A DNA stretch of 64,000 nucleotides from assembly GCA_008933995.1 (NCBI GenBank), contig WARS01000016.1:15035386-15099385 (forward strand), read 5' to 3'. A model generated the notes under the pieces. It was not told the DNA's origin, did not search any database, and saw nothing but the letters and a program-made list of their open reading frames with translations. Shown one piece after another: positions 28,301 through 39,398 of this stretch; position 1 is the stretch's first letter, and the number at the start of each line of letters is the position of its first letter. Both the position numbers and the translations under genes were made by a program. The DNA is from Datnioides undecimradiatus (lineage: Eukaryota; Chordata; Actinopteri; Lobotiformes; Datnioididae).

Positions 28301-31300
28301 AGTTTTGAAATAGGTAAGGCTGTGGCTCCCTCTACTGATAAGTCTTATGTAATGCATGCACCAAATAACCATGTCAATGCTCATACAAAGCTAATGCACA
28401 CGACTGCCACACTGATCACAAAGACGAACAGTAATGCTCTGTATTTACTATGGATGAATATGTGTGGATCACCACTGAAGGGTTTTCACCAAAGGCACCA
28501 TATGAACATAAAAGCCATCTCAACAGAGGCAACAATTACAAGCTAGCAGCAGAAGAGTTCTTCCACGGGATAAAGTGAATGCTTTCCACAGTTGACTGAG
28601 TTCTAGTCTTGCTGATTGCAGTGAAAATGCCTCGATTGCAAATCAATCGATCAGTTCTTTGGAGAAAAAGGGGAGCATGAGGAATTAAGACTCCAAGTGC
28701 AACATGTCCATAAGTATCCTAAGTATTAATGATAATACACTTCATATATATACATTATATCTGTTTTTTCAAGTATGAAGTGGGCTAAAGTTCAGTTGTG
28801 GTTCACGTGCAAGATGTTAAAAGCACTTTTATTAAAACACTGTGATCAAAATAAAATGCAAAATTGTGGTTTCGAAATTTGGAGAAAAGTCTTTTCTAGT
28901 AAATAAGAACACATCTGACAGCAAATCTCTTGCTGTCCGCTACATGTGTGAAAGGGCAAGTTCGGACATCGTTCATAGTTTCAGTGATAAAATGGCTCAG
29001 GTCCTCTTCGGCAGCCTGTAGCTGTGTCTCCATGTTGCTTGCTTGTGAGAGAGTGGGAACAAGGTTGCAATCATCCCATATTTTGTTTATGTTCTACTCC
29101 CCAGACCTAAAGTGTTCCAAGACTCAAGCCAGCAGACTGAGTGAGAGCAACATGCAAGGAGACAGGCTGGGAAATGGTCAGGACAAATGCTAAAGCACTG
29201 AGGGTTTATGGTGGAACAAGCAAGTCGCTGGTTATGTTAAGCGTACAACAGTTATCACACAATCCTGTGAAGTTGCAGCCTGTGCCAGTAAAGCAAATCC
29301 CCCAAAAGAGCTTAATAAGGTCAACTTCACCCTGAAAGGTCCTTGTATACCTTTGGTGCTGTTAGAGACCTCCATATGGGAACATCCCTCTATCACAGCC
29401 TCTACGGCGGAGAGGATGGTTTGTGTTGGAGCAGAGGTTGCTGGGAGCATAGGTCCGTCTGAGATGCTAAGGCAACTACTGCCTTCTTGGCCAGTGGGTG
29501 GAGCATCAACAACTACAGATGAACAGCAGCAATGTTGTAAGTATTATGGGTTTTTGATTTACAATGGACACACAGCTTTAAGACAATGGAGAGAAGGAGT
29601 GATGGGCTGACAAGTATGGCCAAAGCGTAAAATTATCACAAAATGTTATATATATTGCTTTTAATGTGTATCTTAACTGCTGGGGTTACTTAAATTTGCT
29701 GTTTAAGGTAAATACAACTATGTGAGAGCATTTATAGCCCTTATGATCTCAAAGGTAATTAGCAGCTTACTGAAGTCACTGGCGTTTTGTTCTCCTCCTC
29801 ATGCAATAAAGGTCTTATTATTCTGTATAAGCATCTCTTTATTACCTGGACAATTTATAGACAGCCAGACACCGACATTAATTATCCTCTGTGCAAAACT
29901 TTAGTCTTGAAAAGGAGCACAGCATTTCTAATTGGTCAAAGAACCAAACAACAGCAGAATTGATTTTTAAAATCAATACGTAATTACACCATTGTGATGA
30001 TGTCCTTTCTTCCAGGGCTCAAAAACAGAACAGAGAGGAGGTAGAGTCCCAGAGAAAACGCTTTTCAGGTCTTAATAATGTTTTTTTGCATTTACTATCA
30101 TTACTTTGGGATACATATTTGATTGTGTTCTTGGGGTACTTTAAACTATTAAAACATCATAATCACCTCCAGTTTTGACTCCATCTTTTTTGTCTTCCAT
30201 GGGATCTTCTTTTGTCTCCTCATCCTCCTCCTTTGTCTGAGCTGTGCCCTTGCTCTCCTGCTGCCCCTCGTCCTTCGACTTGGCCTCTTCATCTTCCTTC
30301 TCCACATCCACCTCCTTCCTTTCCTTTTCCAGCCGTGCTTTCTGGGCCTCCTCAGCAGCCCGTCTCTTCACCTCCTCCAGTTCCTCTTCCTTCTTAGCAC
30401 GTAACCGCTCTAGGATCTCCTCTGGATGAAAGAAGATGTAAACAAGGTGAAAAAGTTGTAAACCAGAAGAAACAGAGATGAGCCAATAAATTGCAATGAA
30501 TAATCGGATTAAAAACGCAACACAGGGAAAAACAAAGCAGTATATGCAAATTGTACTTTTTGTCTAAAAAAAATCATACTTTCAGAAGAAATTGTGATTA
30601 AGTTCAAGAAAAGTGTTAAATTAAGCAGATATGTGAAGATAAAAGTAGAAGAGCAGCATCAGACAAAATAAAAAGGCTTCAGGTCACAGATAACTTTGCT
30701 CCTGAACTTGACAATTAAAACCTTAAAATTGGGCAAGACATGGACGGATGCCCTTGTTAAAACCTCACAACTGATGGCAGCAACAGAGACAGTTGCAGGA
30801 TTTACACAACATGTTTCGCATCTAAAATGTTTGAAAAGATACACGTTGATAGGGAGCAATTGAAAACCCCTGCTGTAAAACACCACAATGAAGTCAGATT
30901 CCATTGTGTGATTAAAGAGCACAATGGCACCATGGCGCTGTTTCATTGATCACTCCAGTGTTAACGTGTAGCAGTAGAGACTGGCACATACTGACAAGTA
31001 AACACACCAAGTCATTAACACCAAGTGGATGTAGCACCATGACAGATTTAACATAAACTGAGCACAAAATCCTCCATTTGCATTGATTGTGTAAATTTAT
31101 TTGACTTATAATTATCATTTAAAATGGAGGGAAGGATGTTAAAGCTGGAGCCAGTAGGGTCCATCCTACATTAAATCACCAAGAAGGATGTAAGCAGGAC
31201 AGCACAAAGAAATCAGAGAAAGGGAGAAAGACACAAAACACTAAACTTGAAGGCAGAGGAAAGAGGAACAATGATAAATGCTAAATGACTTCAACCTGTT

Positions 31301-32090
31301 AATTATTGAAGTAGACAATATTGTGGAATATTGTGTTACATAAGCATCTGTGGTCAAATTGTTTTCGTTTAATGCATTTGCTGGTGTAAATGTGAACGTA
31401 ATGCTGGAAAATACAATCTGTGCTCAGTCTGCATTGCCCAAATGGGAAATCTTGCATCAAGCATAACCAATAGTACAGTATGTAAATGCAGAGGCTTTTC
31501 CTCTATAAACACACAGAACAGGAAAGACCAGCTTGTTTGTTAAATTCTGTCTTTTTTTCCTCTTTGTTTTATCAACACCGAATTACAAATGCAGAGGCAG
31601 GGCTGCCACAAAAGCTATCTCCAAACTGGGTATGACACATGCAGAGAGAAGAAGGATAACACTGAATGAAAAAATATTGAGTTTCACACTTGTCATCAAG
31701 TCTGACAGTAAAAGATCCATCATTTTATATGTGACAGTCAGAAAACACTGAGCTTAGACATGACAGAAACTGAAGTTATCTTCATCTGCTTAGCACACAA
31801 TAGCAAATTAAATATGTCACATACTATTATTTTCATGAAAATTATGGAATTTTGATGCAATCTTAGGGTTTAGTTGTGAAAACAGCTTCCAAGTACAGTA
31901 ATCACAACAGGCTCCTAAAGCCCTGATGGGATGCATTTTCTGGGCATTAAGTGTTTTTTTCCTCAAGCACTTCTGTATTGGACACTTTCCTGACCAATTA
32001 ATCACTTGTGTATCTTCAGTATTAAGCAGGCTACAAGCATATCGTTACACTTTTGAGATGTTGCTGAGCTAGCTTAAGGTGAGCACTCTG

Positions 32091-32124
<34 letters not shown>

Positions 32125-35100
32125 ATCAGTACATAGCAGCTGCTTGTTAGAAGTGATAAAGTCCACTCAAGCTGTTACATCAAAAGCTAACACAACATAC
32201 AACAACACAATTTAAGGTGTGTTCCAAAGCTTCATTGATATGATCTCCCACTGAATGCTGTGAGCATGATGTGCTCACAGGTGTGATCAGTTCCCCCTAC
32301 ACAGCAAGCAAAAAACACACACATGGATTTGGTGGACACACTTCAGCAATGAGGGCCTAAAGGGAGACTCAAATGCTGGATACTGGCCAAACTGGGACCA
32401 GAGTAAGGTTACATAATAGCTGAGTTGATTCCTATGCCCCAGCCATCTATGACTGGGTGGCATTCATGGGTACATGGGAGAAGGCAGAGTGAACGAGAGA
32501 GAGAGAGGGGCAGAAAGGGAAAAGGGAGAAAAAAATGACTTTGAGCTTACAGAGATCCTTCTCCCCCTGTGAATTATGATTAAACCCAGCAACATAAAGC
32601 TTCTCAGATTCTGACAACTGCTTTGTTTTATTAAACGATGGAAGGATGAAAAACTCTTTACCATTAGCGGCAGTGAGAAAACACTTGTTGCTGCCACGTG
32701 CTTTGTTTGTTAAGTCCTCCGTGATGTCCATGTGCCTGTGCACCTCGTCTCTTATCTCCTCAAGTGCTGCATACAGGTCGGCCTCCCAGTACTCCTTATC
32801 CAAACAATCTATGAGCTCAGCTAGCTGGACCTGGAAAGAAGACAGTTAAAGAAGAGTTAAACAAGTGCAGTGCAAAATCAACTCAGTGCTATGACAGTGG
32901 CGCTGCGGAAAAAGGAATATCTGATGTATTTTGTCAATCAAAAGAAAAGCACAGGATAGTGACATATTACTATAATAAGTAAGGAAGTAAGGCAAGTCCT
33001 TTAGAACAAAATAATTCAATTTTATTGTGTGAGGAGCACACACCCCAAGAGAAAATAATGAGTTGATTTACCTTGGTGCTGTAGTACCAGATGGCTTTGT
33101 CTTCCTGCTCACCATCCTCCTCACTGTAGGGGAGACATGAGAGAGAGGAGACAGGAGGGAGAAATGTTTAAAAAAAAAACATTAGAAGACAACAATGAGA
33201 AGCAGGACAAACAGGAAAAATGAGACAACACTGGAAAATACATGCTCTGCACATGCTTAATCGCTATACACTGTATGGCTTTATGCTCTTCAATGCAATT
33301 TGCTTGCCTTATGTCACTGTCACTGGGTTTATTTAAACTTTTGACATCAAATTTTCCAGGGACCACACACCAGCCATTTGTCAAAATCAAAAACTGTTTG
33401 GTCCACATAGCATTGATGTCAATTTGTGTGCATAATTGCTGACACATCAACATGTAAACAAGAAAAAGCTACACATTAATCGGAGGCAACAGTGCATCTG
33501 TCACGCTGGCAATTGTGCATAGAAGCATTTCAAGCACTGGACTATCATTTTTCTTGGTAGATCCATCCATTATGTGTGTTAAGTGTTATTGTCACAGGGC
33601 CGACTTCAGTCTCACAGGGCTCTTGGCAACAATTTCCTGGTAACAACTGAGTGTTTTCTAAGAGCATTTCTATTTAAGAGTTTTTACATGTTTCCTAAGA
33701 AAACACATCCAAGCCAGTGCACTCGCTTGGTTGTTAGAAGCATCTTGCACATACTGGTGCAGTCCATGCTGCTGAAAAGAATTATTATGAAGTCTGTAAG
33801 AAGTGTAAATAAAAGACAAAGCATAAATGCAACAAATGAAATAAGAGAAGCATGTATTATATTTTACACTTAGAATAATACCTTGAGTGTTTCAGATTAA
33901 AATCAATATGATAACATTAAGAATAATGTTTTAGAGTTTGTATATGGTCAAAAATTAAATGTATTGAACTATAACTCTGACTTAAAAACAATAAATGGTT
34001 AGATAATAAAGTTAATTAATTGATTTAACAATTTACTTGAAACAATAATCATGACAAATACCGGTATATAATTTTAACATTTTAAATGCTCATAGGGTCA
34101 CAATAAAATACCAGTGATGGTGTCTAATAAAACTTTATGATGGCCTGATCCTACTTTACACTAGGGTAGAGCAGGGGAATTTAGATTTAGATTTAGAAAA
34201 CACACTGCTTAGTAGAAAGCCTAAGACTTCTGTGAGGCCCAGCACAACACATAATATCGAGTAGAACACTTGAGTTTATGTAGCAGCAGCTATAGAGTGA
34301 CAGCTTTTGGCTCAGCATGCTCTATGCCAATGGGCTGTGAAGCCTGGGGCCACGTTAGCATCCTTGACTTGAGTCACATATGCACACGCTTCAACACCTC
34401 ACTTTCTGTGCACATCATTCATGGCATCCAGTCACACAAACTTTCCTGTGTGCACAGTGCTAGCACAAAACAGGACGCCTCTGAAGTGAGAGTGAAGATC
34501 AGTAATGCAGCACCTTCTGGGGTCCAATTTGGAGAGCAGGACGAAGAAGAAACAGAAGGGAGGGAATGAACTGCAGCCATTACAAACTTTGGGCCACCAA
34601 CCCTCTTAAATATTCAATTGTTCAAGTGATCTATGCACCTTTATGGTTTATGCAGCAGGCCTTCTGCTGCTGCTGACTTAACATACACACCATCTGTGAC
34701 TGCTCAATACTATATAATAATCTGCTAACGTATATGACCAATACTGCTGATGGCCAGTTGATATTAAATTCTTTTGATGGATGTGGTATTTTTTTGGTTT
34801 ATTAAACAGTTAGCAGCACCGCCATGCAAGGTCTGTACTCATATGCTATGCTTAACTTGGCACCTAAGCACTCAATGCTTTCTGTCACTGGGAATAAAAT
34901 GACACAGCGCTGAAAAATGTATCATTCTTTTACACATTCCTGCAGCCACACAGCATCTGGATGATGTTTTCTATAACTCTGGCTCCAGGCCTGCACAGAA
35001 CTTTTATGTGACAGTTCAGTTTTAATCACTTTAAATGGATCACCAGAGATCATTCAGCCTGACTCCATGACCCATCTACTGATCAGGGTTGAGCTCCAGG

Positions 35101-38100
35101 TGGAAACAGCCTGGCATTGAACACCACATGACTCTTTGAGGATGGAACTTTAATTGTCATTTCCACAAAAAAATGTGGTGGTTAAGCAATGCCATGAACA
35201 TGAACTCAACAACTGCTGTGATGCTCAGGGAGAAACTTTTCTCGATTCTGCCATGAATGGAGCGGAGGGGGTCAAACACAGGTTGAACACATGCTTGGAG
35301 TAGGTCCTAATATAAAGGGGTACTTTTAATTCCTTGGATTAGCGGCGAGGGTAGAACAAGCATAAAGCCGACCACACATAGAGCTTCACAAACAATGTAG
35401 CAGTGTTTGGTGAACCTCCTGAAGTATCACAAATCTCACACTTGCCAAGCTTTAGATAAACTGCGGTATAGCAGCTGCACAGGCAGCAGCGACAGAATTC
35501 CACCATAAAACATTACACTATGGGAATGTGCAGAGAAGAAATTAGAGGATTACTGGCAGCATCTTTCTTCCTTATGGTGCTGTTCATATCTGTACATGCA
35601 GATGGTTTGTGACAGTCGTGAAATCTTGCAAGTTTACTATGACACCAATAACATCTAAGAGTCTGCTTTTGAACAGATTCAGCTTGATGAAAGCATGCCA
35701 CTGGATCTACGAATTACTGTCACAGCCAAATATTCTCTGTGATCATTGGCAAAATAAAATAATAAAGATTTTGGGAAAATGTGTCAAGGTGTCCTGTGTA
35801 ATTATATTTCATTCATTTTGGCAAAGGCCCTTGAAAAATTATTTAAAAATAAGAGACCATTTCAGTGATTACAGACCAATTAAACATGCTTCACACAGTC
35901 AGTCTTTAAGTTGTTTTTTACTTTGTGACTAATAACTAGGTTTTAAATTTTTAAAATGGCATATTATCATTGAAAATTGATCAATTTGTAACAAACTGAT
36001 GTCACTCACACGTCTGTTTTTGACCCCTCTGCAACAATCTTACCACATAAATGAAACTTACACGACAACGCGGCGGTCAAGGAACCAGTATTTGCGGCGG
36101 TGTCGGTCATAGCCGATTGGCAACTGGCGAATAAATGGTTTGCTCCTTTGCGCTTCTGGGATGCAGTCCACCACGCCGGGCACCTTGTGTGCCACACACA
36201 CCTCACACTGCCACTCGTCCTCGGGCACTTCCTGCAATGGGGGCTTCACACACTCCAGATGGTAAACGGCTGAACATGTCTCACAGCACAGCAGATCACC
36301 AAGGCGATGGCACACCCTGCAGTGGTCGTCGTAGGCAACCACACCTTCCGACATTAGTTCCTCTCGGGCAATGTTGGTTGCCAGAAACTGGTCCACCAAA
36401 AACTGTAGAACTTTGACTTTGCTCTCCAGCGGTCCATAAGGGTAATCCTCACCTTCCTGGTAAGGCAGAATGTGCCGGTACTCCGGGTCACTCTCACAGT
36501 ACGCACGCACCACTTCTGGCCAGGTCATACCATCCACAAAATACAGAGTGGAGTTGACAGAGTCCTTCACGTCAGTGGGACCGAATGTGGTGTTGGAAGT
36601 GTCCTCTTCTCTGAGAATAGCTTTAAGCAGGGAGATGTGGGTCTCTGCCAGCAGTGTGCACTGCTCCTGGCTGGCCAACGCTGCACAGAAATCCTCAAAG
36701 CGGAACGGGGAGAGACGAAGAACGGAGCCAAAGTTGCGGAGGACTTCGTAGACAGCAGACACATTGAGGAGCTGTGAGGTAGGAACCAGGAGGTCCTCAG
36801 AAGACTTGGGAAGCTCAAGGGGAGGAATGTCGTTTGCCTCGAGGATGGGAGACCGTGGCCGCATCGCCCGACTCTTTCTCCGGCCTAAAAGAGGTGAGAG
36901 GAAAAGTACCAAAGGTGGGAAGAGGGGTGGGAAAAAAACCAACATAAAAAGGAATATCTCTAAAAACACTGCAAATATTGAATATTATGTGTCCACCCTT
37001 TTTATGTTAACAGGCAGTAAAGCGTGTTGTTTTCAACACAAAATATTCAAACATGGTAAATCTTTGCATTTTTAGAGCTTACGGAATGAGGTTATTTCTA
37101 ATACAACGTAGCACTGAAGAAGTCACATTATTAAAAGGCGAACAAGCACAGTCTTGTCCCAAGACAATAAACTAAATGCTCAACACTTAAAAGCCTGCCT
37201 GATTTTATTCCTGTGTAATACAGTACATGCAGATGGTGCAACATATGTACTGTACCTGTGTATTCACTCTGGATTATGTTTGACTGTGTACATTATCCAA
37301 ACATTATCTGCATTGTAGAATATGCCTGTTCCTGACCACAGTTAAATGCTTAAATGCTTGAACAAAAGTGTCTATAATAACTGTAGGACTACTATCTAAA
37401 ATGACATTCATTTGCACTGTTTAGCATGCTGTGTCTTTAGTGTAAACAAAGTGGTAACTTTCAATAAACTCATTCATAATGGTTTAGCATATATATTTGT
37501 TTTCATGGTATAATTCTGTGGTTTAGCACTAATGTGTGAACAGAGAAAGACTGACAGAACTACAGCAGCAGAACTGGTTGCTTCACAACTGGTGAATACG
37601 GGGATCAGGTTTTGACCACCACTGATTTTCTTATTCTATTATTCAATAAACACGACAATTGCTTGTAAAAGTGGTATGTGTGCAGGTGTGCAGTGGTGTT
37701 TGCAAGCAGCATAGATGACAGCAAAAGCATTGCGTGTAATGAAGCATTATGGTGTGAGCAAACATTCAAATGTTTCTTGCCAAAGAACATTTATGTTTTA
37801 AAGAAAAAAATGTATTCCTACAAGAAAAGACCACTGTTTTAAGTAACAGAGATACCAAAACAGTAACTCTTTCTGTGAGATGTTGAAAAGCACAAAACAC
37901 TGAAGTCTGGACCACTATTACAACTATTTTTCTAATCATATCTCAGACAGTTTCCAGTGGCTAACACAGTGCATGATTTTACATAACAGATGTGTCAATT
38001 GATTTTTGCAGACACAACATCATTAACATGACTGTCCAGAAGTTGGGACGTGATGGATCTAATTTGCTCACCTGATAAACATAAGAGTGGTTACTATGGT

Positions 38101-39398
38101 AACGGTGCACCACGTAATATTGTAATGAGTTGGTGTTTGCAACAAGTGATAAAAAAGAGCGCCTCTCTTCAAAACAAAGGCCTTTCAAAATCATTTTGCA
38201 GTATTATGCAACTAAATTATGTCTTCTGAAATCGAGCTGAACGAGATGCACTGAACTGAGTGTGCGTAAAATATATACTTATTATCTAGGTTATGGCTAA
38301 CACTTTCATTTCATTTAAGTCATGCAGCTTTAGAAAATGTAATACTATGAACTGTTAATGAGAGGCAAAAATGAAGAAATCTTTTGATTTAGAGTGCTTT
38401 AAAAAATAGAAACTGTCCTTGCTGTGCTTTTACATAAGTAGAAATACTGAATGAATGAAATGAATGGAAAGTGGCAAACGCAGTCCATACATCCTGTCTC
38501 TCGTGAGTATGAAAACACGTTAAATACCGCGCGCACGAAAAAGTCCGGTAAAAACACGAATTTATTCTTTGTTATAAATTGACAACAAAAAATGTGCTGA
38601 TCCGACAAAAGTCATAAACACGAGAGCCGGGTGAAGCGTGGACCAGCGTTGCATCTGCAAGCCAGCAGCGAGCCGAGCACACGGTAAACAAAGGCCTGTT
38701 TCTGAGTGCAAGCTCCATTTTGAACAATGCGGCTTGGTTTCTGTACAGAGCTAAAAATAAAATGCACACTTTAAGTAATGCAAACCTGCTCTACTTAAGT
38801 GCGTGCACTTGCAAACGATCGTACCTGGGGTGCTACCGAGCGTGCTGTGGCTCCTAAAACTACTCTCGGTACAGTAGCTGGCATCATCATCATCTGGTAG
38901 TTCCTCCAGATAGTCAGAGTCGTTTCCCAAGGCCTCCTCTTCTTCAAGATCCGACGAAGGGTTGTCGTTCAGGAGTTCATCTTCCTCTGACCTGTAGCTT
39001 AAATTATCCTCCTCCTCGTCGCTGTTGTCGTCGTAGACCACCTTGGTCTGAGGCCGCTTCACTCCGCCTCTGCTGCCGCGGCCGCCTCTCGACCCCCTGC
39101 CTCTCCCTCTGCTTCCTCTGCCTCGCGATCCCGCGGCCGTCGCCGTAGTGGAGGCTCCAACTTTCCTGCGGCCCCGGGACGAATGAAAGTTCTCTCGTCC
39201 GGAGATTTCTGTATCCACCTCCGCAGAGCCAGTGCCACAAACGCCACCACTTCCTCCCCGTCCCCGACCCCGTCCCCTGCCTCTTCCCCGTCCGCGCATC
39301 CCTCTACCCCTTCCACCCCGAGAGCCGCGGACTGGCCCGGGTGAACCTTCCCGCATCACGGCTGCTTGTTTGGGCGGCCTTCCTCTTCTCCCCCTCAT
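292..39398 (-). CDS. bptf: bptf, nucleosome-remodelling factor subunit BPTF (36 coding exons)
   Basis: BPTF is the largest subunit of NURF; it targets the ISWI ATPase to chromatin by binding H3K4me3 and acetylated histones in the nucleus. Coding exons, 5' to 3': 39398-38825, 36884-36062, 33123-33072, 32830-32662, 30421-30167, 29512-29351, 28023-27838, 27363-27188, 26792-26613, 26266-26085, 25924-25793, 25118-24989, 24011-23876, 23350-23018, 22849-20752, 18539-18415, 17933-17805, 17664-17514, 17150-17111, 16442-16217, 16067-15918, 12899-12769, 12549-12435, 12269-12052, 11807-11567, 11474-11191, 10882-10769, 10542-10381, 10018-9936, 7395-7170, 6962-6640, 6304-6131, 5379-5187, 4553-4469, 2594-2408, 328-292. 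All introns are GT-AG and all phases join, giving 8,982 nt and 2,993 residues (human about 3,046). Domains: DDT about 233-293, PHD1 378-425, PHD2 2757-2804, PHD3 2815-2863, bromodomain about 2881-2981. The start [11 protein letters not shown] and the end [11 protein letters not shown] match the family termini. Borders were read by eye; untranslated exons are not resolved. Confidence 0.96.
329..2407 (-). other. bptf last intron
   Basis: A 2.1-kb intron between the two last coding exons. It is AT-rich with T/A runs and one (GA)n microsatellite at about 1358-1389. I see no coding exon or recognisable mobile element. Short open frames here have no family resemblance. Confidence 0.7.
1358..1389. 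repeat. (GA)n microsatellite
   Basis: About 16 units of GA in the last bptf intron, preceded by a G-interrupted GA stretch. Confidence 0.95.
2408..4553 (-). CDS. bptf: bptf coding exons 34-35: bromodomain
   Basis: Exon 34 (4553-4469) encodes [20 protein letters not shown] followed by YRVIKEPM; exon 35 (2594-2408) encodes [20 protein letters not shown] and continues to the acetyl-lysine-binding [20 protein letters not shown] and helix C ([13 protein letters not shown]). The WPF shelf and the conserved Asn (NPSD) are present, so the pocket looks functional. The residue after the second Tyr of the ZA loop is Arg (YYRV; Gly in human), a position that varies among bromodomains. Intron retention after exon 35 would end the protein at once (TAA is formed by the donor itself). 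Confidence 0.96.
5187..5379 (-). CDS. bptf: bptf coding exon 33: C-terminal PHD finger (H3K4me3 reader)
   Basis: Encodes [20 protein letters not shown] followed by [20 protein letters not shown], then the linker helix [24 protein letters not shown] to the bromodomain. Zinc ligands are C, C, H, C, C, C after the two Cys of exon 32 (LYCIC). This finger plus the linker and bromodomain form the BPTF PHD-bromo module that recognises H3K4me3 with nearby acetyl-lysine. The sequence is almost identical to human. Confidence 0.96.
6131..6304 (-). CDS. bptf: bptf coding exon 32: PHD2 zinc-finger cassette
   Basis: A 174-nt exon encoding [20 protein letters not shown], then a linker to [20 protein letters not shown] and TPYDESQ. 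It completes PHD2, begun by [13 protein letters not shown] in exon 31, and starts PHD3, completed by exon 33. Exon 31 ends AA/, exon 32 ends CA/, and both exons 32 and 33 begin G TTT TAC ATT GGC. Exon 31 can therefore join to 32 or straight to 33 in the same frame: inclusion gives two tandem C-terminal PHD fingers, skipping gives one hybrid finger identical in form to the single H3K4me3-binding PHD of the well-studied human protein. The aromatic-cage positions (Y in TPYDE, Y in FYIGCD, W in NWYHG) are kept. Confidence 0.95.
7396..9935 (-). other. bptf intron 29
   Basis: A 2.5-kb intron. The only marked feature is a 13-base C run at 9412-9424. No exon, RNA gene or transposon was recognised. 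Confidence 0.65.
9412..9424. repeat. C13 homopolymer
   Basis: Thirteen consecutive C on the plus strand (G13 in the bptf pre-mRNA sense) in intron 29. Confidence 0.95.
9936..12899 (-). CDS. bptf: bptf coding exons 22-29: Gln-rich region and coiled coil
   Basis: Eight exons (12899-12769, 12549-12435, 12269-12052, 11807-11567, 11474-11191, 10882-10769, 10542-10381, 10018-9936) encode about residues 2137-2585, a Gln/Thr/Pro-rich part of BPTF. Recognisable conserved runs are [70 protein letters not shown] and [20 protein letters not shown]. Residues about 2517-2545 ([19 protein letters not shown]) look like a coiled coil. Most exons begin and end at codon borders with CAG/GT donors. The region has few constraints other than composition. 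Confidence 0.92.
12900..15917 (-). other. bptf intron 21
   Basis: A 3.0-kb intron with several open frames of 60-110 codons on the plus strand (13461-14054). None resembles a protein family and they lack splice context, so they are read as chance frames. No repeat family was recognised. Confidence 0.6.
15918..16067 (-). CDS. bptf: bptf coding exon 21: in-frame 150-nt exon, candidate cassette
   Basis: Encodes [20 protein letters not shown] onward to [10 protein letters not shown], joining VKQGQSTQ in exon 20 to [13 protein letters not shown] in exon 22. Both borders are phase 1 and the length divides by three, so it can be skipped without breaking the frame. The acceptor is TTTACTAG and the donor GGAG/GTACGG. 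From memory, some vertebrate BPTF isoforms contain this segment and others join GQSN..G directly to VVQVQQK, which suggests alternative use; no transcript evidence is available here. Confidence 0.9.
18540..20751 (-). other. bptf intron 15
   Basis: A 2.2-kb intron between the large exon 15 and exon 16. It holds short TG-rich tracts near 19245-19265 and 19657-19665 and nothing else that I can recognise. Confidence 0.6.
20752..22849 (-). CDS. bptf: bptf coding exon 15: large low-conservation linker exon
   Basis: The largest exon (2,098 nt, residues 1164-1862). Its start [30 protein letters not shown] matches the conserved BPTF motif, as does its end, which runs from [30 protein letters not shown] through FVLPHEDLK to [15 protein letters not shown]. 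Between them lies about 500 residues of Ser/Thr/Glu-rich, probably disordered sequence with [15 protein letters not shown]-type runs and no recognised domain. The acceptor is CTCTGCAG at 22850 and the donor GAG/GTAAGC at 20752. The frame is open throughout, so this is a real exon and not a retained intron. Confidence 0.95.
23876..27363 (-). CDS. bptf: bptf coding exons 8-13: conserved central core
   Basis: Six exons (27363-27188, 26792-26613, 26266-26085, 25924-25793, 25118-24989, 24011-23876) encode about residues 741-1052. They contain the near-invariant vertebrate BPTF segments [17 protein letters not shown]-like (here [18 protein letters not shown]), [52 protein letters not shown] and [17 protein letters not shown]. 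The charged run [13 protein letters not shown] is probably helical. The exon 13 donor reads GTCTGG, a weak but usable GT site, and is the only way to join phase 1 to exon 14. Confidence 0.94.
25346..25383. repeat. Imperfect (CA)n microsatellite
   Basis: CA repeat with three interruptions in the bptf intron between exons 11 and 12. Confidence 0.9.
26937..26989. repeat. Perfect 21-bp inverted repeat built on TGATGC units
   Basis: The left arm at 26937-26957 (TCCACTGCAGCATC...) and the right arm at 26969-26989 are exact reverse complements, with an 11-base spacer. The right side is a run of TGATGC-like hexamers. It lies in the intron between bptf exons 8 and 9 and would fold into a strong stem-loop in RNA or a cruciform in DNA. 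Confidence 0.9.
32093..32122. repeat. Poly(A) run of 30
   Basis: Thirty consecutive A in bptf intron 4. It could be the tail of an old retroposon, but the upstream bases match no SINE or LINE that I recognise. Confidence 0.9.
36062..36884 (-). CDS. bptf: bptf coding exon 2: DDT domain, WHIM region and PHD finger 1
   Basis: Encodes residues 192-466. After [21 protein letters not shown] comes the DDT domain (about 233-293), which in ISWI-type complexes helps contact the remodelling ATPase. The conserved block [20 protein letters not shown] follows. PHD1 spans 378-425 with the zinc-ligand pattern C-x2-C, C-x2-C, H-x2-C, C-x2-C (CRVC, CCETC, HLEC, CEVC). The exon ends in [17 protein letters not shown]. 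It is the most conserved single exon in the gene. Acceptor TTTTAG is next to 36884; the donor GTAAGT begins at 36061. Confidence 0.96.
38825..39398 (-). CDS. bptf: bptf coding exon 1: basic RG-rich and acidic N-terminus
   Basis: Encodes residues 1-191. It opens with the AT-hook-like [11 protein letters not shown], followed by a long Arg-Gly repeat tract, then basic/Gly-rich sequence, then an acidic stretch ([12 protein letters not shown] onward) ending in [18 protein letters not shown]. The start and the end of the exon match human BPTF closely. The middle differs: from memory the human protein has Pro/Ala-rich runs there. The exon is very GC-rich in its 5' half and lies in a CpG-dense stretch. 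The donor is CCCAG/GTACGA at 38825. Confidence 0.93.

Larger units (their letters stand above)
30422..38824 (-). other. bptf introns 1-4
   Basis: Long introns at 30422-32661, 33124-36061 and 36885-38824, plus the short 32831-33071. Content: a 30-base A run at 32093-32122, a small 9-bp hairpin at 32258-32280, and otherwise unremarkable AT-rich sequence. No nested gene was found on either strand. Confidence 0.6.

Noticed and set aside
32258-32280. A 9-bp perfect hairpin (CTGTGAGCA / TGCTCACAG) in a bptf intron.
   Set aside because: Short hairpins of this size are expected by chance over tens of kilobases, and no other signal supports a function.
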